A stretch of 64,000 bases of DNA from Pseudomonas sp. MPC6. Its GTDB lineage: Bacteria; Pseudomonadota; Gammaproteobacteria; Pseudomonadales; Pseudomonadaceae. The translations under genes and the position numbers were made by a program. The DNA lies in contig NZ_CP034783.1 in NCBI RefSeq assembly GCF_006094435.1, forward strand, positions 4,677,001 to 4,741,000. Reading direction: 5' to 3'. Positions 48,037 through 58,443 of this stretch are shown piece after piece (the first letter of the stretch is position 1; the number at the start of each line of letters is the position of its first letter). The notes beneath the pieces were generated by a model. The model worked only from the letters and a program-made list of their open reading frames with translations, did not search any database and had not been told where the DNA came from.

Positions 48037-49448
48037 TGATGTGTTTTCTCATACAAAATTTCACCAGCTCTCTCACCTCCCGTACCAACATAAGTCGTAC
48101 CCACCCATGCGCCAACACCTATCACAGCCGCTACGCAGATAACTCCTCCAACTCCTGTAGAGACTCCAAGCGCCAAGCAGATCGGACCACTGGCATGTCG
48201 AGCTATCTCGCCACCCGCAATGCCACCACCGGTAGACCCAAAAAATTTACCCCCTTCAGTAAACTTTACCTTTCCACAAGCCTCTGCAGAGCCGGTATTA
48301 CAAACCTCCTGAATACTCAACAGAGAAGACACCCCACCAATGCCAATGCCGATGTAACCACCACTCTGCATATATTTGGCTGCACGGCTGGTTGCATTCA
48401 CATGGGTGGCATAACCTGGTATCTGGCCCGGCCCCCCGGCCTTATCCCAGTGATACACCAAGCTGCGACTGGAAATACCGAGAGCCGACTTCAATTTGGG
48501 ATGATCACCCAAGGTCGTCTGCCCACGCAGGCGAGTGGAATTCAGCAGATGTGCATCCAGCTGGGCGAGCAGACGCTGCCGCTCGGCGAAGAACTGCGGC
48601 GATCTGAGGTGGCCGTGTTGGCGATAGGTGTCCTGATGCAGGCGCTCCATGGCTTGAAGGGTATCGCGCAGGCTGGTCAGGTGTTTTTCCATCACCATCG
48701 CGCTGACGCCAAGCCAGGTCGAGGTCCGACCGGTAAAACTGGCGATTTCAGCAGCGTGACGGAACATGAAATCGGCTTCCTCCGGTGTCAGGGGATCAAG
48801 GTCAGCCTTGACCTGTTGAGCAGTCTGCATCAGCAGCGCTTCCTGATAGGTGCAGGAGGTGTTATCCGGATCGCTCAGCACGATCATCGAACCTGCTTTG
48901 AGGTCGCCTGACCTGGGGTTGAGCGCGTGAAACTTGCTCATCACGGCCGGGTCGCGCGCGGGGAACAGCGTCGCTTCCAATGCTTCGCGAGTCATGCTTT
49001 TGGGTACGACATAGAAGCCAGGTTCCTGGGGCTCTACGCTGTTGAATACCGCTGGCGCTGGAGGGCTTGAAGGGACGAAACCGGATTGACGCGGCGCTAC
49101 GGAATGCCGGGCCGCCGCAGGAGAGTTCGGTTGAGCGGCGCTATGTGTGGCATTCCGCGCGGGACGTGCTTCATTCTGATAGGTAGCCGTGAATACCGAA
49201 GGGATCAGTTGTGCTTTACAGGGACAATTGCTGTAGCTGTCCAGCGTGCCAGCCACGTGCTTGCCATGACTGATTATGTGCGAAACGCCACCGACGATTC
49301 GATAAGTCTTCCCGTCCTCTCCACAAGTGACCCGATCGCCTTCGCGAGCGTGAGCGAGGCCATACATCATGACTCTGGTATCGCCATCCAGGACTTTGCC
49401 ACCGCAGGTGGTCTTGTCATTCAAGCCAATGAAATAACCTTCTTTCAT
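48033..49448 (-). CDS. PAAR-domain polymorphic effector, probable type VI secretion toxin
   Basis: 471 residues. Residues 1-95 form a PAAR-like tip domain (KEGYFIGLNDKTTCGGKVLDGD...SHGKHVAGTLDSYSNCPC). A Pro/Ala-rich linker (96-145) follows, then a LysM-like segment (149-205, FYVVPKSMTREALEATLF...LKAGSMIVLSD), a helical middle, an anchor (314-336, GDHPKLK...SLVYHWDK), and a C-terminal glycine-rich, hydrophobic domain (337-471, e.g. GGYIGIGIGGVSS, GVGGVICVAAVIGVGAWVG). That last part looks like a membrane-inserting toxin. No VgrG or structural T6SS genes are in the window. Base composition drops in GC after the anchor, suggesting the toxin end was exchanged. GGAGAA lies 8 nt before the start. 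Confidence 0.78.
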   Translation of the reverse strand: MKEGYFIGLNDKTTCGGKVLDGDTRVMMYGLAHAREGDRVTCGEDGKTYRIVGGVSHIISHGKHVAGTLDSYSNCPCKAQLIPSVFTATYQNEARPARNATHSAAQPNSPAAARHSVAPRQSGFVPSSPPAPAVFNSVEPQEPGFYVVPKSMTREALEATLFPARDPAVMSKFHALNPRSGDLKAGSMIVLSDPDNTSCTYQEALLMQTAQQVKADLDPLTPEEADFMFRHAAEIASFTGRTSTWLGVSAMVMEKHLTSLRDTLQAMERLHQDTYRQHGHLRSPQFFAERQRLLAQLDAHLLNSTRLRGQTTLGDHPKLKSALGISSRSLVYHWDKAGGPGQIPGYATHVNATSRAAKYMQSGGYIGIGIGGVSSLLSIQEVCNTGSAEACGKVKFTEGGKFFGSTGGGIAGGEIARHASGPICLALGVSTGVGGVICVAAVIGVGAWVGTTYVGTGGERAGEILYEKTHQ

Positions 49449-49768
49449 TGATGTACTTCTCCATTTTCATGCGACTTAGCCCACGGTGTTTTCGACCGTA
49501 GATTGAGAATATTGCGCGACGACGAATAAGACGGTGGAACGCGTGCTGAAAGCAATCCAATGGCATAGTCAAATGAACGAATAGGAATTTTCGTAATAAC
49601 AAACAACCAATTTCCTACAGCGGAAGTTTCAAAATGTAACTTTTCTTTAAAATGTAAGCGCGGTGTCTGTGTTGTTTCTTTCACGAGCGAGCGCAGCCCG
49701 ATGGATAGACTAAACAACGACATCTTCCTGGACTGTGTGAAAACCCTACTGACCTGAGCGGCGCTCAA
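49445..49768 (-). CDS. Small ORF of unknown function upstream of the PAAR effector
   Basis: A 107-codon frame (92 if started at MSLFSLSIGL) whose stop overlaps the effector start by 4 nt (ATGA). That coupling and its position argue for a real gene, possibly an adaptor. Against this, I see no family motif, the sequence is not like Eag (DUF1795) or DUF4123 chaperones, and there is no well-spaced ribosome binding site. Composition is AT-rich like the rest of this block. Treat as tentative. Confidence 0.28.
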   Translation of the reverse strand: MSAAQVSRVFTQSRKMSLFSLSIGLRSLVKETTQTPRLHFKEKLHFETSAVGNWLFVITKIPIRSFDYAIGLLSARVPPSYSSSRNILNLRSKTPWAKSHENGEVHQ

Positions 49769-49900
49769 AGAAATTTAAACACTCATGTTTAATCGCTTCG
49801 AAAATTACTTCGTGAAAAGCCACAACACCTTGCGGCGTTACCTACAGGTAAGACAGAATCCGCCGGCTTGTGTGTCTTGGGTATGGGTTCTATCGTTTGC

Positions 49901-50069
49901 CGGTCACTGAAAAACAGTGATCGGGTTTGGTAGACCCGTAGCATCGACGCATAGCGTCACCCTTTACTGTCCAATGTTTGGGCGGTGTTTTTATGGTGGC
50001 CATGCGCAGGGCTCCTTCGGGGGCGCCGGTTACGATGCCCGGTCTACCAACCTTCGTATGGTCACCGCC
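49901..50069. other. Highly structured repeat element upstream of the DUF6124 gene
   Basis: A nested set of inverted repeats. Outer stem TTGGTAGACC (49927-49936) pairs with GGTCTACCAA (50041-50050); GCATCG (49941) pairs with CGATGC (50033). Small hairpins lie inside: GACGC-ATA-GCGTC (49946-49958), and GCTCC-TTCG-GGGGC with a UUCG loop (50011-50024). GGCGGTG (49981-49987) can pair with CACCGCC (50063-50069) outside the outer stem, allowing a pseudoknot or alternative fold. A 9-bp hairpin (CGGTCACTG / CAGTGATCG) precedes it at 49901. An RNA element or mobile-repeat origin is possible. Confidence 0.6.
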
Positions 50070-50122
50070 TTCGTTTGGTAGCGAGGATGTGATTCCTTTT
50101 AAATAGCATCGGAGTTCCATCT

Positions 50123-50485
50123 ATGTTCAAGGTCACACCCAATCCGCCGGACAGCGATCCGGCATCCCCGTACGAAACCCTCGAATCAAAAAAACTGCAT
50201 GACACCACCGAGCACGCCCTCGACTATCACCCAAAGCCGGACGTCCCCATCATGGAAAACCCGCGCACTCCCGGCACCATGTTCATCGTCAACCCGGAAC
50301 TCGATACCGAAACCCTGCTGGCCCATGCTTGCGAGTCGCTGGCCTCGGCCAACGTCATGACGATGGATTTGGCGGACCACACGGATGGGCCCAGGCGCAA
50401 TACCCTATTGGGCATCGCGCAAGTCATCATGCTGGGTGAGCTGGCGGTGAACCGGGCGCTGGATCGGCTTGACCCGATTGAATAG
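50123..50485 (+). CDS. DUF6124 (formerly DUF3077-like) family protein
   Basis: A 120-residue protein beginning MFKVTPNPPDSDPASPYETLESKKLHDTTEHALD and ending with helices (DTETLLAHACESLASANVMTMDLAD, NTLLGIAQVIMLGELAVNRALDRL). This matches a Pseudomonas-restricted small family often present in several copies per genome; no function is known. It has no signal peptide or membrane helix. It lies about 50 bp downstream of the structured element. Family call from memory of its characteristic N-terminus. Confidence 0.75.
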   Translation: MFKVTPNPPDSDPASPYETLESKKLHDTTEHALDYHPKPDVPIMENPRTPGTMFIVNPELDTETLLAHACESLASANVMTMDLADHTDGPRRNTLLGIAQVIMLGELAVNRALDRLDPIE

Positions 50486-50538
50486 TCCCGGCCGCAGTGG
50501 CTTCGGCTGAGCGTCATGAAATCAACGCGAGAACGAAA

Positions 50539-50736
50539 ATGAAACGTGACAGCTTTTTTGAACCGGCAGAAGGCTTTGATGGGTTGGCTGTTGAGCGTCT
50601 GAGTGATGCTGAACCCAGTTACCAACGCATTGGAGCAATGAAAGTAAAACGGGTGATTCCCGAAGACTTCGACGCGCCATTATCCAACGAAATGCTTGAT
50701 GCTTTTGAAGGCTCTTTGCGATCCCTATACCAGTAA
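50539..50736 (+). CDS. Small protein sharing its 5' end with the HTH antitoxin gene; possible truncated paralogue
   Basis: 65 residues, MKRDSFFEPAEGFDGLAVERL and onward. The first 20 residues align with MKRDIFSELMDGLESLADER of the gene at 47096. About 20 bases upstream are also shared (GAAATCAACRCGAGAA), which extends the match into the ribosome-binding region. The HTH half is absent; the second half (MKVKRVIPEDFDAPLSNEMLDAF) is different and resembles nothing I can name. It may be a decayed antitoxin or a small antitoxin-like protein. Confidence 0.5.
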   Translation: MKRDSFFEPAEGFDGLAVERLSDAEPSYQRIGAMKVKRVIPEDFDAPLSNEMLDAFEGSLRSLYQ

Positions 50737-50751
50737 ATCAGCGGTGCAAAG

Positions 50752-50810
50752 GGCTGGAGAGCTTTGTGGTCCGGGATGACCTCTTCGCTGGCAAGCCAGC
50801 TCCTACAGGG
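50752..50810 (+). repeat. 59-bp direct repeat, left copy (contains a REP unit)
   Basis: GGCTGGAGAGCTTTGT... to ...CAGCTCCTACAGGG. It matches 52162-52220 at 57 of 59 positions. Only the last 30 bp are REP sequence; the first 29 are unique to these two copies within the window. The two copies flank the RES-Xre module. Confidence 0.85.
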
Positions 50811-50865
50811 ATCTGTGGTGTTCGCACCCATGGTGACGACGCAAAACTGTGCTCAGTATTTGTTG

Positions 50866-50918
50866 TAGCACTTCATTGGCAAGCATTGGGGTTCTCAATG
50901 CTGGCCAATGAAGTGCTA
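50866..50918. repeat. Long inverted repeat upstream of the Xre-RES operon
   Basis: TAGCACTTCATTGGC (50866-50880) and GCCAATGAAGTGCTA (50904-50918) are perfect 15-bp arms. The inner bases AGCATTG / CAATGCT extend the stem to 22 bp with single-base bulges and a 7-base loop. No T-tract follows on either side, so it is not a plain terminator; an operator or a transposable-element remnant is possible. Confidence 0.8.
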
Positions 50919-50934
50919 GGTGCTCTCTGCCATT

Positions 50935-50954
50935 TGGCATTATAGTCAATGCCA
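50935..50954. promoter_or_regulatory. Palindromic operator candidate of the Xre-RES operon
   Basis: TGGCATT-ATAGTC-AATGCCA, a perfect 7-bp palindrome with a 6-bp spacer, 25 bp upstream of the antitoxin ATG and overlapping a TATAGT -10-like hexamer. Xre-type antitoxins commonly repress their own promoters through such palindromes; this is inferred here. Confidence 0.5.
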
Positions 50955-50978
50955 GATGTCTTAGCGCCGGAGGCTACC

Positions 50979-51548
50979 ATGAGTGCCAAGAAGAAAATAG
51001 AACCAACCGATGGAGCCCACGTAAGGGTTGATCGGGTCGGTACAGCTAAATCGCGCAACGCTGAAGCGGCCTTGGCGCTTTTGAAAAACAACCAGCCTGC
51101 GGTGGCATTGACTGATACACCTCGCGCCACACACATGGTTGCGATATTGCTCCACGGCGACGTGAGTGATGATCGTATGGAGATTTACAGGGCCGTAAGA
51201 AACGGTTTCCCGCTTCAGTCGGTGATTGACATGATTGAACACAGTGACGTTTACAAACGGTATGGCGTGCTGTCGAGGATCGTGGGCGCTTCTGATCGCA
51301 CCCTGGCCCGACGGTTGAAATCCCCGGAAGAAGTCTTGACCTGCGAGCAAAGCACGCGCGCACTCTATTATGCCGAGGTGTTGGAGAAGGCCACCGATGT
51401 GTTGGGCTCGCGTGAGCTGGCCGAGCAATGGATGGTCAAACCTGCTCGCGGCCTGGATGGTGAGATGCCCATTGATTTGATTTCCAACTCGGTGGGTTAT
51501 GAGCTGGTGACTGACTTTCTGACGCGCATCGAGTACGGGGTCTATTGA
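50979..51548 (+). CDS. Xre/MbcA/ParS-type antitoxin (DUF2384) of a RES-Xre pair
   Basis: A 189-residue antitoxin. An N-terminal HTH-like region (about 60-125: IYRAVRNGFPLQSVIDMIEHSDVYKRYGVLSRIVGASDRTLARRLK) precedes the C-terminal DUF2384 toxin-binding domain (CEQSTRALYYAEVLEKATDVLGSRELAEQWMVKPARGLDGEMPIDLISNSVGYELVTDFLTRIEYGVY). The GxxPxD/L pattern near the end is typical. CCGGAGG 5 nt before the ATG at 50979 fixes the start, 30 bases inside the longest frame. It overlaps the toxin by 1 nt (TGATG). Confidence 0.92.
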   Translation: MSAKKKIEPTDGAHVRVDRVGTAKSRNAEAALALLKNNQPAVALTDTPRATHMVAILLHGDVSDDRMEIYRAVRNGFPLQSVIDMIEHSDVYKRYGVLSRIVGASDRTLARRLKSPEEVLTCEQSTRALYYAEVLEKATDVLGSRELAEQWMVKPARGLDGEMPIDLISNSVGYELVTDFLTRIEYGVY

Positions 51549-52045
51549 TGGCTAAAGACCCTTTAGGCAGTGAGATTCACTTCTGGCGCCTTGACGCTGC
51601 TGAGTATGCCCCCACCTGGCATTTGGGTGTGGGAGCAGAAAAGGTGGGTGGACGCTGGAACCCTAAAGGCATGGCCACGGTTTATGCCAGCCTGGATGCC
51701 TCTACGGCCATTCTTGAGGTGGCCGTACACAAGGATTTCGATGCGCTGGATTGCAAGCCCCATCGCCTGACGCAGGCCCGTGTGCTGGACCCGTCCAGGA
51801 TATATGTGGTGCAGCCCGACGGTATTGCAAACCCTAATTGGTTGGTACCCGGCACGCCTAGCCGCAGCCAGCAGCAGTTCGGTGCTGACCTGCTGAACCA
51901 GCATCCCTTTGTATTGGTGCCTTCCAGCGTGTCGCCGCATAGCTGGAATTTGCTGATGAACCCGCAAAAGGCTAATGGCTTGTACGAGCTGGTGATGCAA
52001 GAGCCTTTTGGCCTGGATGGTCGGCTTAATAAGCCTCAAGCCTGA
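51548..52045 (+). CDS. RES-domain NAD+-degrading toxin
   Basis: A 165-residue RES toxin, which in characterised members depletes cellular NAD+. The family residues are visible: Arg in FWRLDAAEY, GGRWNPKGMATVYAS, Glu in ILEVAVHKDF, and the C-terminal serine region (PSSVSPHSWNLLMNP). It is coupled to the upstream antitoxin by a TGATG overlap. The pair lies between 59-bp direct repeats, suggesting it was gained or can be lost as a unit. Confidence 0.92.
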   Translation: MAKDPLGSEIHFWRLDAAEYAPTWHLGVGAEKVGGRWNPKGMATVYASLDASTAILEVAVHKDFDALDCKPHRLTQARVLDPSRIYVVQPDGIANPNWLVPGTPSRSQQQFGADLLNQHPFVLVPSSVSPHSWNLLMNPQKANGLYELVMQEPFGLDGRLNKPQA

Positions 52046-52087
52046 AGAGCATCTTTTCCTCAAGTACCCAACGCACAGTCGATCAAA

Positions 52088-52330
52088 ACCTGTGGGAGCG
52101 GGCTTGCCCGCGATGGCGTTGGAACAGGCGCAGGTGGTCTGTTGTCATGGCGAGTGTTTCAGGCTGGAGAGCTTTGTTGTCCGGGATGGCCTCTTCGCTG
52201 GCAAGCCAGCTCCTACAGGGGGCTGCGGCTGGACGAATGCATTCGTGGCGCGGCGCAGGGGTTGTGGCTGGATGAACGAACTGTAGCGCAACGCAAAACC
52301 TGTAGGAGCCGGCTTGCTGGCGAAAGCGGT
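52088..52330. repeat. REP cluster with right copy of the 59-bp repeat
   Basis: Three REP units in 243 bp: TGTGGGAGCGGGCTTGCCCG at 52091, the right 59-bp repeat copy at 52162-52220 (ending in TTCGCTGGCAAGCCAGCTCC), and TGTAGGAGCCGGCTTGCTGG at 52301. They belong to different REP subtypes. There is no gene in the 52046-52391 interval; a terminator for the ABC operon fills the rest. Confidence 0.85.
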
Positions 52331-52344
52331 GGCACAGGCACAAA

Positions 52345-52370
52345 CAAAAACGGCACCTTCCGGTGCCGTT
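52345..52370 (-). terminator. Intrinsic terminator of the ABC transporter operon
   Basis: ACGGCACC-TTCC-GGTGCCGT stem of 8 bp with A5 on the left, giving a U-tract on the minus strand, 22 bp after the binding-protein stop. Confidence 0.9.
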
Positions 52371-52391
52371 CGTATTTCAAGGTCCAGCCGG

Positions 52392-54134
<1,743 letters not shown>

Positions 54135-54182
54135 AGAGACCTCCTGTTTAGGTTTCGGAGCAACGTTGCCGATCGATTTCGA

Positions 54183-54458
54183 CTAGCCCCAACGCATCAC
54201 AGCCAACAGCCACACCAGGGACACCGCGAACGCGACCCAGATGCTCCATTCGGTAGCGCCGATTACCAGCAAATGCAGGTAGGCGCTGCCGAGAAGACCG
54301 ATAAACAGCCGATCGCCACGGGTGGTGGCAATCGGCAGGAAACCCCGCCGAGGGACACTCGGTGAGCGTAGCTCCCAGGTCGTCATGCCCACCAGGATCA
54401 AGGCAATGGCGCAGAAGAACGCCGCAGTGGGGACGGTCCAACTCATCCATTCCATCAT
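54183..54458 (-). CDS. DUF2160 small membrane protein (GlpU-like)
   Basis: A 91-residue protein with three hydrophobic helices (VPTAAFFCAIALILVGMTTW, FIGLLGSAYLHLLVIG, WVAFAVSLVWLLAVM). It matches the DUF2160 family that accompanies glycerol-type ABC importers, positioned between the second permease and the binding protein as GlpU is. Starts at 54458 or 54455 are both plausible; GAGGA is 4 or 7 nt upstream. The longer in-frame extension to 54512 overlaps the permease gene and is unlikely. Role unknown. Confidence 0.8.
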   Translation of the reverse strand: MMEWMSWTVPTAAFFCAIALILVGMTTWELRSPSVPRRGFLPIATTRGDRLFIGLLGSAYLHLLVIGATEWSIWVAFAVSLVWLLAVMRWG

Positions 54459-54465
54459 CAGTTCC

Positions 54466-55266
<801 letters not shown>

Positions 55267-55274
55267 GGCGGACC

Positions 55275-56137
<863 letters not shown>

Positions 56138-56141
<4 letters not shown>

Positions 56142-57235
56142 GACTGTGCCTCCAGCAAGTAATCATCGGCATACACCATCAACCATTGCGCCGGGAAGCT
56201 GATGTACGCCGTACCTTCTGGCACCGGCTTGTCTTCGGCCAGGCGCACTTTCAGCGGCGCGCCGTCGAGGTCCAGGGTCACGATCTTGTAGGTGCCCAGG
56301 TCTTCGACGTGTACGACTTGGGCCCGCAGCGCGTCATCGAAGGGTTCATCCCACACGTGGACGAATTCCGGCCGGATACCGACCTTCAGGCTGTGCCACT
56401 CGGACTCGGCGATGCGCTGTTGCTGTGCAGCGGACAGCGGCAAGTGAGTCGAGGCGAACCCGACGCCCCCCGGTTGCGGCGTCACCTCGATCAGGTTCAT
56501 GCCCGGGCTGCCGATGAAATAGCCGACAAAGGTGTGGCTCGGGCGCTCGAACAGTTCCCGCGGCGTGCCGAACTGCACGATCTGCCCGCCGTACATCACC
56601 GCAATCTTGTCGGCAAAGGTCGAGGCTTCCAGCTGATCGTGAGTGACGTAGACCATGGTGATGTTGAATTGCTCGTGGATCTGCTTGAGCTTGCGCCGCA
56701 GCTTCCACTTCAGGTGCGGGTCGATCACCGTCAACGGTTCGTCGAAGAGGATGGCCGACACGTCATCGCGCACCAATCCCCGGCCCATGGAGACTTTCTG
56801 TTTTTCGTCGGCGGTGAGGTTGCGCGCCTTCTTGCTCAGCAATGCCTGGAGGTCGAGCACTTCGGCGATTTCCTGCACCTTGCTGTGAATCTTCGCCTCC
56901 GCCATGCCCTGATTGCGCAGCGGGAAGGCCAGGTTGTCGTACACCGTCATGGTGTCGTAGACCACCGGAAACTGGAAAACCTGGGCGATATTGCGCTTCT
57001 CCGGGGTCAGCGCGTTGACCACTTTGCTGTCGAACAGCACCTGGCCCTGGGATGGGCTGAGCAACCCGGAAATGATGTTGAGCAAGGTCGACTTGCCGCA
57101 GCCCGAAGGCCCGAGCAAGGCGTAGGCACCGCCCTGCTCCCAGACATGGTCCATCTCGCGGATCGCATAATCGTCGGGACCGGTCGGCGTGCGGATGTAG
57201 CTGTGGGCGAGGTTCTGCAAACGGATTTCGGCCAT
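56138..57235 (-). CDS. ABC transporter ATPase with atypical signature motif (GlpT-like)
   Basis: A 365-residue nucleotide-binding subunit of the CUT1 type with a C-terminal regulatory (OB-like) domain. Walker A is normal (GPSGCGKST), as are Walker B (AILFDEPLT) and the switch His (YVTHDQLEAS). The ABC signature, normally LSGGQ, reads LTADEKQKVS, so this half-site is probably weak or inactive and the partner ATPase supplies the working one. Overlaps its neighbour genes by 1-4 nt. Confidence 0.88.
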
Positions 57236-58329
57236 CAGGCAACCCTCGCGATACGGCGACCGGGCGCCTGGACCAGCCGCCCCTGCATATCGAACACAAA
57301 CAGTTTATGGGTCGGTATGTAGATGCGAATTGGCGCGTCGACGTCGTATTCATGGACCCCGGGCAGGTGCAGCACCAGCAGGAAATGCTCGTTGCGCACG
57401 TGCAGGAAGGTTTCCGAACCGCTGATCTCCGCCACTTCGACGGTCACCGCCAGTTCCAGATCGTCATCGTTGCTGGGCACCAGCGAAATGTGGCTGGGCC
57501 GCACGCCGAAGCGGAACTCGCCCTCGCCCACCGGCCGCAGGTCCACGTTCAACGGAAAGTGCACGAAATTGGCGAAACTCACTTCGTTGCCGGCGATGCG
57601 GCCGGGCATCAGGTTGATTGGCGGCTCGCTGAACAGCTCGGCGGCCAGTACGGTCTGCGGCTGGTGATACACCGCCGAGGACTTGCCGCTCTGGATCACC
57701 CGACCTTCATGGAGAATGGTCGTGGTGCCGCCCAGGGCCAGGGCTTCGTTGGGTTCGGTGGTGGCATAGATGGCGATGGTGTGATGCGCCTTGAACAGCT
57801 CGCGCATCTCCTGGCGCAGTTCCTCGCGCAACTTGTAGTCGAGGTTGACCAGTGGCTCGTCGAACAGGATCAGCTCGGCGTCCTTGACCAGCGCCCGGGC
57901 CATGGCCGTGCGCTGTTGCTGGCCGCCGGAGAGTTCCAGCGGATAGCGCTGCAGAAATTTTTCGATGCGCAGCATCTTCGCGGTTGCCAGCACCTTGCTC
58001 TGGATCAGCTCGTTGGAAACACCGCCCTGGCGCAACGGCGAAGCAATGTTCTCGAACACCGTCATGGTCGGGTAGTTGATGAACTGCTGATAGACCATCG
58101 ACACATTGCGCAGGCGCACCGGGCGCTGGGTGACGTCGACGCCGTTCATCAGGATGCGGCCGCTGTCGGGCTTGTCCAGCCCGGCCATCAGGCGCATGAG
58201 GCTGGTTTTGCCGGACAGGGTGCGGCCGAGCAAAACGTTGAAGGATCCAGGCTCGAAACTTAAGTTAGCATCGTCGATCCAGGTCTGGCCCTCGACGGTA
58301 CGGCTGACGTGCTCCAGGGTTAATGACAT
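57235..58329 (-). CDS. ABC transporter ATPase (GlpS-like)
   Basis: A 364-residue nucleotide-binding subunit, first gene of the operon. Walker A (GRTLSGKTS), a full signature ([13 protein letters not shown]) and Walker B ([10 protein letters not shown]) are present. The switch-loop position reads [13 protein letters not shown], without the usual histidine (THDQ in the partner). So each ATPase of this pair lacks a different key element, suggesting an asymmetric heterodimer. A strong -24/-12 promoter lies 45 bp upstream. Confidence 0.9.
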   Translation of the reverse strand: MSLTLEHVSRTVEGQTWIDDANLSFEPGSFNVLLGRTLSGKTSLMRLMAGLDKPDSGRILMNGVDVTQRPVRLRNVSMVYQQFINYPTMTVFENIASPLRQGGVSNELIQSKVLATAKMLRIEKFLQRYPLELSGGQQQRTAMARALVKDAELILFDEPLVNLDYKLREELRQEMRELFKAHHTIAIYATTEPNEALALGGTTTILHEGRVIQSGKSSAVYHQPQTVLAAELFSEPPINLMPGRIAGNEVSFANFVHFPLNVDLRPVGEGEFRFGVRPSHISLVPSNDDDLELAVTVEVAEISGSETFLHVRNEHFLLVLHLPGVHEYDVDAPIRIYIPTHKLFVFDMQGRLVQAPGRRIARVA

Positions 58330-58373
58330 GGCTCGGCCTTTTTATTATTGGAGTCAAGCGACCTGAGCGATAG

Positions 58374-58389
58374 AGCGACATTCGTGCCA
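58374..58389 (-). promoter_or_regulatory. Sigma-54 (-24/-12) promoter of the ABC transporter operon
   Basis: On the minus strand TGGCACGAATGTCGCT: the -24 GG and -12 GC are exactly 10 bp apart, and TGGCAC is the full -24 consensus; the -12 reads TCGCT instead of TTGCA/T. It lies 45 bp before the first gene and next to an array of activator-like sites and a divergent sigma-54 activator gene. Confidence 0.8.
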
Positions 58390-58443
58390 GAAAATATAAG
58401 CGTTTGATCCGGTTTGAAAATTCCTCACAGAACGGAAAAACCG

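Noticed and set aside
48033..49448. Rhs-type effector
   Set aside because: There are no YD repeats and no DPxGL Rhs-core boundary. The anchor is a different motif and the protein is far too short for an Rhs cage.
49890..50120. A 76-codon minus-strand frame over the structured element
   Set aside because: It coincides with the inverted repeats, runs opposite to the DUF6124 gene's leader, and has no recognisable domain. Repeat structure is the better explanation, although a small peptide cannot be excluded.
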